In this document: positions 58,542-64,000 of the stretch, in pieces
Numbering within the stretch: the first letter of the stretch is position 1
How the letters are laid out: each line of letters starts with the position of its first letter
Assembly (NCBI RefSeq): GCF_000379065.1
Contig: NZ_KB900614.1
Coordinates: 2,037,149-2,101,148 of the forward strand
DNA from: Salinispora mooreana
Lineage (GTDB): Bacteria; Actinomycetota; Actinomycetes; Mycobacteriales; Micromonosporaceae
Direction of reading: 5' to 3'
Length of the DNA stretch: 64,000 nucleotides
Position numbers and translations under genes: made by a program
The notes under the pieces: model-generated
The model's input: only the letters and a program-made list of their open reading frames with translations
The model's database searches: none
Told to the model about the DNA's origin: nothing

Positions 58542-58576
58542 GCGCACCTGCGCGACGCCGGGCCCTGACCGGCCGA

Positions 58577-58593
58577 GTTGCCTCTGAGGCAAC
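58577..58593. terminator. Hairpin after tex
   Basis: The arms gttgcctc and gaggcaac flank a single T, 35 bases after the tex stop. The outer pairs continue weakly (cgag/ctcg with a two-base bulge). This gives a modest terminator signal. Confidence 0.4.
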
Positions 58594-58807
58594 GACTCGA
58601 CCTTCCGGTCTCGGCGCGGTGGCGGGCGCATGTGGCGGGGTTACGCGCTCGTTCGGGTGTGCCGGGCGGGCGCGTAAGCGGCGCATCGATGCTGTGGTGA
58701 GTACAACCCCAGACATCCTTGTCTTCGAGGAGCCGTCCGGGGCTGCGCGGCGAGCGCGAAGCAGACGCCACGCTGCCGGTGAGCTGGCGGCGACGGACTC
58801 CGGTGAC

Positions 58808-59365
58808 TCAGCGCGGGCGGCGGTAGTGCATGGCCACCACGCCGTTGCGCAATGGCTCCGCCGAGAGCAGCTCGAGCTGGCGCGTGCCGGGCAGCCCGCC
58901 CTCGTACAGCCTCGGGCTGTGGCCGGCGATCCTGGGATGGACAAGCAGCCTGTACTCGTCGATCAGGTCCAGCCGGTCGAGCTCGGTCGCGAGCGTGCCG
59001 CTTCCGAGGAGGACCCCGGCAGCGGTCGCGTCCTTGAGCTTCTGCACGCCCTCGCGCAGGTCACCGGTGATGTGATGGCTGTTGGTCCACGGGAAGTCCG
59101 TGCGCGTTGACGACACCACGTACTTGGGTTTGGCCGCCAGCTTGACCGCCCACTCGCGCATGGCCGGCGGGGCCGCCATGTCGCCGCGGGCAACGGCCGG
59201 CCAGTAGCTCTCCAACATCTCGTAGGTGACGCGTCCCCACAGCATTGCCCCGACTGCGTCCATGAGATGGGTGAAGAAGGCGTGCGTCTCGTCGTCAGCA
59301 ATGCCCTCCTGGTGGTCGACGCAACCATCCAGGGTCAGGTTGAAACCGAAGGTGAGCAGTCCCAT
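58808..59365 (-). CDS. RibD C-terminal/dihydrofolate-reductase-like protein
   Basis: The 185-residue protein starts MGLLTFGFNLTLDGCVDHQE and has DAVGAMLWGRVTYEMLESYW, KPKYVVSSTRTDFPWTNSHH, REGVQKLKDATAAGVLLGSG and LIDEYRLLVHPRIAGHSPRL. This order is typical of the YwjB/YyaP-like DHFR-fold reductases that bind NADPH. The usual function is not known. It has no operon partner and is convergent with tex. Confidence 0.88.
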   Translation of the reverse strand: MGLLTFGFNLTLDGCVDHQEGIADDETHAFFTHLMDAVGAMLWGRVTYEMLESYWPAVARGDMAAPPAMREWAVKLAAKPKYVVSSTRTDFPWTNSHHITGDLREGVQKLKDATAAGVLLGSGTLATELDRLDLIDEYRLLVHPRIAGHSPRLYEGGLPGTRQLELLSAEPLRNGVVAMHYRRPR

Positions 59366-59447
59366 GGCCGGCTAGCCTAACCGCCACCACCGCATCGCCG
59401 CCCCAGGCGAGCGGCACGTGTAGCGAGCTCGGCGTAGCGTCACAGAC

Positions 59448-59873
59448 GTGGGCGTGGAGGAGAGCCAGGACTGGCGGGAGCAGCGACGACGGGCGGTGGC
59501 GGCGCACGCCGCGGCCGATGCGAATCGGCGACTCGCCGAGCAGGCGGAGGCCGGCGAGTTGGTCGCGGAGTTCGTGGCCGAGGCCCGCCGTCGCGGCCTA
59601 CCACCCGAGCGGCTCACGGCGACCGGGCACGGGGGCCGGGGGCGATACCGGACCCGGCTGCGGGGCTGGTACGTGGACCGGGCCCGGAGCCGGGCGGTGG
59701 ACGTGGACGGCCGATTCCATCTCCTGGTCGTCCCCGGCGGCCTTCGCGCCCGGCTCCTCGGCGCAGATCCACAGCCCAGCCCAGCGCCGCTGGTCGTCGG
59801 CGCGGGTGGGCGCGACGGTGAGTCGGTGCCGCTGCGGACACTGCTGCGCCGACGGCTGGGCGACGCCGACTGA
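59448..59873 (+). CDS. Hypothetical protein (141 aa)
   Basis: The GTG start at 59448 gives MGVEESQDWREQRRRAVAAH then AAADANRRLAEQAEAGELVA. The N-terminal 45 residues are an Arg/Ala/Glu-rich helix that may form a coiled coil. The second half is beta-like (GRYRTRLRGWYVDRARSRAV, GRFHLLVVPGGLRARLLG). No known family is recognised. It is divergent from the RibD-like gene; the M14 peptidase gene follows after 153 bases. Confidence 0.65.
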   Translation: MGVEESQDWREQRRRAVAAHAAADANRRLAEQAEAGELVAEFVAEARRRGLPPERLTATGHGGRGRYRTRLRGWYVDRARSRAVDVDGRFHLLVVPGGLRARLLGADPQPSPAPLVVGAGGRDGESVPLRTLLRRRLGDAD

Positions 59874-60026
59874 CCTCGGACGGGCCGCACAGCAAGCGCG
59901 CCGCACCGGCGGCGACACACCTCGGTGTTCCCCCTCCATCGTGAAGAGCCACCCAGACGTTTGATTGACAGCCGTAAACGGATGGCGAAAGCTCTCGGCA
60001 CAGGCCCTTCCATCCCAGGAGGCGCG

Positions 60027-63000
60027 ATGAGGCGCACACGGCTGGCGATTGCCGGCGTGTCTACCCTGGTCGGCGCATTGGCGCTGACCACACCGGCGAC
60101 CGCACAACCGGCGTCCGAACCGGGCAGCCGGGACAGTCTGGAGGTGTACGTCGGCACGCTTGACCCGCAGCAACTGGAGAAGCTCCGGCAGGCCGGGGCC
60201 GACCTCGACCACGGGCACAGCGAGACTGACCGGTCCGGCGACACCCACGTGGAGACGGTTCTCAGCAAACGACAGGCAGCCCGGTTGGCCAGCCAGGGCG
60301 TGCAGCTGGAGGTCAAGCGGGTACGGGGCAAGCCGGCCAGCGAGGCGCTGCGGGAGCAGGCCGCCACCGGCTGGTCCGCATTCCGGTCCTACAGCGAGCC
60401 GGGTGGCATCCGAGACGAGATCACCGCCACCGCCGCCCGCTACCCGGACCTGACGAAGGTGACGACGATCGGCCGCAGCCACCAGGGCCAACCGATCCTC
60501 GCTGTCAAGGTGACCAAGAACGCGGACCGGACCCGGGACGGCAAACGGCCGGCGGTGCTGTACGCCGGCGCGCAGCACGCCCGAGAGTGGATCACGCCGG
60601 AGATGACCCGGCGACTGATGCACCACGTCCTCGACAACTACGGCACGGACCGAGAGATCACCCGGCTGGTGGACACCACCGAGCTGTGGTTCCTGCCCGT
60701 CGCCAACCCGGACGGCTACGACCACACCTTCACACCCGGCAACCGGCTCTGGCGCAAGAACCTGCGAGACAACGACGGCGACGGGCAGATCACCACCACC
60801 GACGGCGTCGACCTGAACCGCAACTGGGGCTACAAGTGGGGATACGACAACGAAGGCTCGTCCCCCGACCCGAACAGCAACACCTACCGGGGGCCCGGCC
60901 CGCACTCGGAGCCCGAGACCCGGGCGCTGGACCAGCTGTTCCGACGGGTCGGCTTCGAGTTCTTCGTGAACTACCACTCCGCCGCCCAGCTGCTGCTCTA
61001 CGGCGTGGGCTGGCAGGTCGCCACCCCCACCCCGGACGACATCATCTACGAGGCGATGGTCGGTGACGACGAGAACCCGGCCGTGCCCGGCTACGACCCG
61101 GACATCTCCGCCGAGCTGTACACCACCAACGGCGACACCGACACCCACGCCACGGTCCGCTACGGCACCCTCGGCTTCACCCCGGAGATGTCGACCTGTC
61201 AGGCCGCGGCGGCCTCCGACCCGGACGACGAATGGCTACCGGAGGACTGCGCCAGCAGCTTCATCTTCCCCGACGACGAGAAACTGATCTCCGCGGAGGT
61301 GACGAAGAACCTGCCGTTCGCCCTGGCCGTGGCGCAGTCGGCACACGACCCGGACGAGCCGGTGTCGGTCGTTGGCCGCAGCACCCCGGACTTCGTGGTG
61401 GACACCTTCGACACGTCGTACGGCCGCAACCAGCAGGTCGCCTCGATCACCCGACGGGCGCTGCGCAGCGTCCGGATGCATTACACGATCAACGACGGCC
61501 GGACCAAGACGGTCAGCGTCCGCGAGTGGCGGGGCGGTGAGCGCTACGGCGACACCCACGACGACTACTACGCCGAGCTGCGGGGCACGGTGCAGGGTGC
61601 CGAACCCGGCGACCAGGTCGAGGTCTGGTTCAGCGGCAAGAAGCCCCAAGCGGGGAAGGTGACCAGCGAGCGCTTCACCTACCAGGTGCATGATGACGTC
61701 GGTGGCGACGTCCTGGTGCTGGCGATGGAGGACGTCACCGGGCCGAGTCCGGAACAGGACGCCACCAGCGCGCAGTACGCCGACGAGATGGCCGACGCGC
61801 TGACCGCGGCCGGGCGCACCAGCGACGTGTACGACTTTGACACGATGGGCCGCCAGGCCCCGCACCACCTGGGTGTGCTGTCGCACTACCAGATGGTGCT
61901 CTGGGAGACCGGTGACGACATCATCCCGCGTTCTCCGGAACAGGTACCGGGCACCATCGCCCGAGCTGCGGTGGAGACCGAGTTGGCCGTCCGGGACTAC
62001 CTGAACGAGGGCGGCAGGCTCCTGATCAGCGGTGAGTACGCGCTCTACGCCCAAGCCGCCAACGGCCTGTACGGCTACCAGCCGAACGGGCCGGCGGAGT
62101 GCACCGACCCGGACGACGAGACGTGCCTGCCGGTGCTCAACGACTTCCAGCAGTACTGGCTGGGGGCCTTCACCTACGTCAGTGACGGTGGCACCGGCGA
62201 GACCGGGCCATATCCGGTGACCGGCACCGACGACCGGTTCGCCGGCTTCGCCGGCGCGCTCAACGCACCCGGCTCGGCGGAGAACCAGGAGCACACGGCA
62301 TCGTTCCTGACCACATCGGGCTTCCTGCCGCCGGAGCAGTTCCCGCAGTTCGACAGCGCGGCGCCGCTCGGCTGGGAGCGGCCGGGGGGTGCACCTTTCG
62401 ACCCGCGTACCGGTGACTGGTACCTGTGGAGCGGCCAGACCAACGAGTCGTACAAGCGGCTCACCCAGACCGTTGACCTCACCAGCGCCAACGCCGCTGA
62501 GCTGCGCTTCTTCACCTCTTACGACATCGAGACGAACTGGGACTACCTGATCGTCGAGGCGCACGAGGTGGGCAGCGACAGCTGGACGACCCTGCCGGAT
62601 GCCAACGGCCGGACCAGCACCGACACCGGGGCCAGCTGCGAGTCGGGCTGGGTCGAGGCGCTACACCCATGGCTCGCCCGGTACCAGGGCGAGGACTGTT
62701 CGCCGACGGGCACCACCGGCAGTTGGAACGCCGCCACCGGCGCCTCCAACGGCTGGCAGGAGCTCGTGGTCGACCTCTCCGGGTACACCGGTACGGAGGT
62801 CGAGCTGTCGATCTCGTACATCTCGGACTGGAGCACCCAGGGTCTGGGGGTCTTCCTCGACGACGCCCGGGTGATCGTGGACGGCACCACGGTCAGCGAC
62901 ACCTCGTTCGAGACGGACCTGGGTGACTGGGCGCTGGCCGGCCCGCCGCCCGGCTCGGCCGGGACCACGGAAAACTGGGGGCGCAGCCAGCAGGCCTTCG

Positions 63001-63131
63001 CGGAGGGGTCGGCGGTGGTCACCGCGGACACCGTCTACCTCGGCTTCGGCCTGGAAGGGCTGGCTCCGGAGACCCGGGCGGATCTGGTCCGGCGGACGAT
63101 AGACCACCTGTTCGCGGCAGATCGCCGCTGA
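60027..63131 (+). CDS. Secreted M14-family zinc carboxypeptidase with C-terminal accessory domains
   Basis: The ATG at 60027 follows AGGAGG. The 1,034-residue protein has a signal peptide (MRRTRLAIAGVSTLVGALAL then TTPATAQPA). A pro-region comes next, followed by the M14 domain with zinc ligands His184 and Glu187 (GAQHAREWITPE) and His317 (FVNYHSAAQ), and catalytic Glu387 (GFTPEMSTC). A long C-terminal part has WRGGERYGDTHDDYYAELRG (Ig-like), a DUF4350-like stretch and an immune-inhibitor-A-type module (ELRFFTSYDIETNWDYLIVE, SLSYISDWSTQG-like). It likely acts outside the cell, removing C-terminal residues of proteins. Confidence 0.93.
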   Translation: MRRTRLAIAGVSTLVGALALTTPATAQPASEPGSRDSLEVYVGTLDPQQLEKLRQAGADLDHGHSETDRSGDTHVETVLSKRQAARLASQGVQLEVKRVRGKPASEALREQAATGWSAFRSYSEPGGIRDEITATAARYPDLTKVTTIGRSHQGQPILAVKVTKNADRTRDGKRPAVLYAGAQHAREWITPEMTRRLMHHVLDNYGTDREITRLVDTTELWFLPVANPDGYDHTFTPGNRLWRKNLRDNDGDGQITTTDGVDLNRNWGYKWGYDNEGSSPDPNSNTYRGPGPHSEPETRALDQLFRRVGFEFFVNYHSAAQLLLYGVGWQVATPTPDDIIYEAMVGDDENPAVPGYDPDISAELYTTNGDTDTHATVRYGTLGFTPEMSTCQAAAASDPDDEWLPEDCASSFIFPDDEKLISAEVTKNLPFALAVAQSAHDPDEPVSVVGRSTPDFVVDTFDTSYGRNQQVASITRRALRSVRMHYTINDGRTKTVSVREWRGGERYGDTHDDYYAELRGTVQGAEPGDQVEVWFSGKKPQAGKVTSERFTYQVHDDVGGDVLVLAMEDVTGPSPEQDATSAQYADEMADALTAAGRTSDVYDFDTMGRQAPHHLGVLSHYQMVLWETGDDIIPRSPEQVPGTIARAAVETELAVRDYLNEGGRLLISGEYALYAQAANGLYGYQPNGPAECTDPDDETCLPVLNDFQQYWLGAFTYVSDGGTGETGPYPVTGTDDRFAGFAGALNAPGSAENQEHTASFLTTSGFLPPEQFPQFDSAAPLGWERPGGAPFDPRTGDWYLWSGQTNESYKRLTQTVDLTSANAAELRFFTSYDIETNWDYLIVEAHEVGSDSWTTLPDANGRTSTDTGASCESGWVEALHPWLARYQGEDCSPTGTTGSWNAATGASNGWQELVVDLSGYTGTEVELSISYISDWSTQGLGVFLDDARVIVDGTTVSDTSFETDLGDWALAGPPPGSAGTTENWGRSQQAFAEGSAVVTADTVYLGFGLEGLAPETRADLVRRTIDHLFAADRR

Positions 63132-63251
63132 CGGCTCGCGGCGCCGGCGGTCTGTGGAGGCCGCCGGCGCCCGTGGGGCAGCGGGTGGATGCCGTCGCAT
63201 CCACCCCGGCGAAGTCCTGCCGGACCAGCCCGAATGTGGTGAGCTGGGCAG

Positions 63252-64000
63252 ATGGATCAGATCCGGCTCGGACTGGTGCTGCACCCAACCCGGGACGTAT
63301 CCGAGGTGGTCGACCTCATCGTCGATTGGGCGACGAGGCACCGGATAACGCTGGCGGTGCGGGGGTCGGACCGGCACCGGGTACCGGCGACGGTGGAACC
63401 GCTTCCCACCAAGCAGGTCGCCCCGACCAGCGACGTGCTGATCAGCATCGGCGGCGACGGCACCATGCTCGGCGCGTTGCGCTCGGCGGTCCGCGACCCG
63501 AAGCCGGTGCTCGGGGTGCACCTGGGCCAGCTCGGCTTCCTGGTCGAGGTCGAGCCGCCGGAACTGCCGACCGCATTGGCCCGGCTGGCCAACCGGGACT
63601 TCACCGTGGAGCGGCACAGTTGCCTGGCCTGTGCGGTCTGCGGGGACGACGTGGTCGCGTTCAACGATGTCGCGCTGGTTCGGCAGCCGGGCGCGGGCTT
63701 CGTCACCGCCACCCTCGCCGTGGACGGACAGCAATACGGCTACTACCGGTGCGACGCGCTGGTGGTGAGCACGCCGACCGGGTCAACGGCGTACGGCTAC
63801 GCCGCCGGCGGGCCGCTGGTCTCCCCGGCCAGCGACGTGGTGGTGGTGACCCCGTCCGCGCCGATGGCGGGAATCTCCCGCTCGGTGGTCCTCTCCCCCG
63901 ACGAGAGGATCCGGCTGGAGCTTGCCCCGGGCTCCGCGCCGATGGCGGTGGAGATGGACGGGCAGGTGATCCAGGACGCGGCGACCGAGGGCGCGGTGGA
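63252..64000 (+). CDS. nadK: NAD kinase, cut by the window end
   Basis: The ATG at 63252 starts MDQIRLGLVLHPTRDVSEVV. The visible 249 residues include ISIGGDGTMLGALRSAV (GGDG, residues 67-70), LGVHLGQLGFLVEVEPPELP, VAFNDVALVRQPGAGFVTAT (usual NE changed to ND), VVSTPTGSTAYGYAAGGPLV and MAVEMDGQVIQDA. It phosphorylates NAD+ to NADP+ using ATP or polyphosphate. Only the last part is missing. The order M14 peptidase then nadK, with a 120-base gap, shows no clear operon. Confidence 0.93.
   Translation, partial: MDQIRLGLVLHPTRDVSEVVDLIVDWATRHRITLAVRGSDRHRVPATVEPLPTKQVAPTSDVLISIGGDGTMLGALRSAVRDPKPVLGVHLGQLGFLVEVEPPELPTALARLANRDFTVERHSCLACAVCGDDVVAFNDVALVRQPGAGFVTATLAVDGQQYGYYRCDALVVSTPTGSTAYGYAAGGPLVSPASDVVVVTPSAPMAGISRSVVLSPDERIRLELAPGSAPMAVEMDGQVIQDAATEGAV

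Overview
The window is GC-rich DNA with strong third-position G/C bias, many GTG starts and frequent ATGA/GTGA gene overlaps. It carries actinobacterial families: XRE/DUF5753 with DUF397, GPP34, CU044_5270 with an ECF sigma factor, PAC2, a class F sortase and a DUF3516-type helicase. This points to Micromonosporaceae, most likely Salinispora or a close relative; that is inferred from gene content, not from a marker gene. I saw no rRNA, tRNA or CRISPR array.

Layout. 0-6.4 kb: small conserved proteins, an MscS-related membrane protein, an S-adenosylhomocysteine hydrolase homologue with altered active-site residues, an FAD oxidoreductase and a general-stress-like membrane protein. 6.6-10.6 kb: a coupled GNAT/amino-acid permease pair and a GPP34 / XRE-DUF5753 / DUF397 locus. 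10.7-25.4 kb: mostly core functions (HrpB helicase, PP2C phosphatase, succinate-semialdehyde dehydrogenase, PAC2 protein, exonuclease III, TrmB, a Ski2-like helicase) with a lower-GC sulfotransferase gene and a coupled sortase/surface-protein pair. 25.4-31.7 kb: PPOX protein, a frameshifted nucleotidyltransferase, a TPR/GNAT pair, an XRE-TPR regulator with two tiny Cys/Trp-rich proteins, and a phosphotransferase-like protein.

31.7-45 kb is a scarred accessory region. It holds a decayed IS5-type transposase and a complete 2,212-bp IS21-family element (istA/istB, 5-bp target duplication ATGCC) inserted in a gene whose intact paralogue lies 1.3 kb further on. It also holds several unknown small genes, a dispersed ~20-26-bp repeat family, fragments of a TnsA-like endonuclease and a GNAT gene, and a broken IS701-type transposase. 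Inside it are a MaoC-like hydratase, an alpha-oxoamine synthase, a truncated preATP-grasp ligase and an amidinotransferase. These look like the remains of a ketomemicin/pheganomycin-type pseudopeptide cluster.

45-64 kb returns to conserved genes: a TetR/DJ-1 pair, HrpA helicase, a LysR regulator divergent from the sdhCAB operon with a 10-bp-arm palindrome between them, an MBL hydrolase, Tex, a secreted M14 zinc carboxypeptidase and NAD kinase (cut by the window edge).
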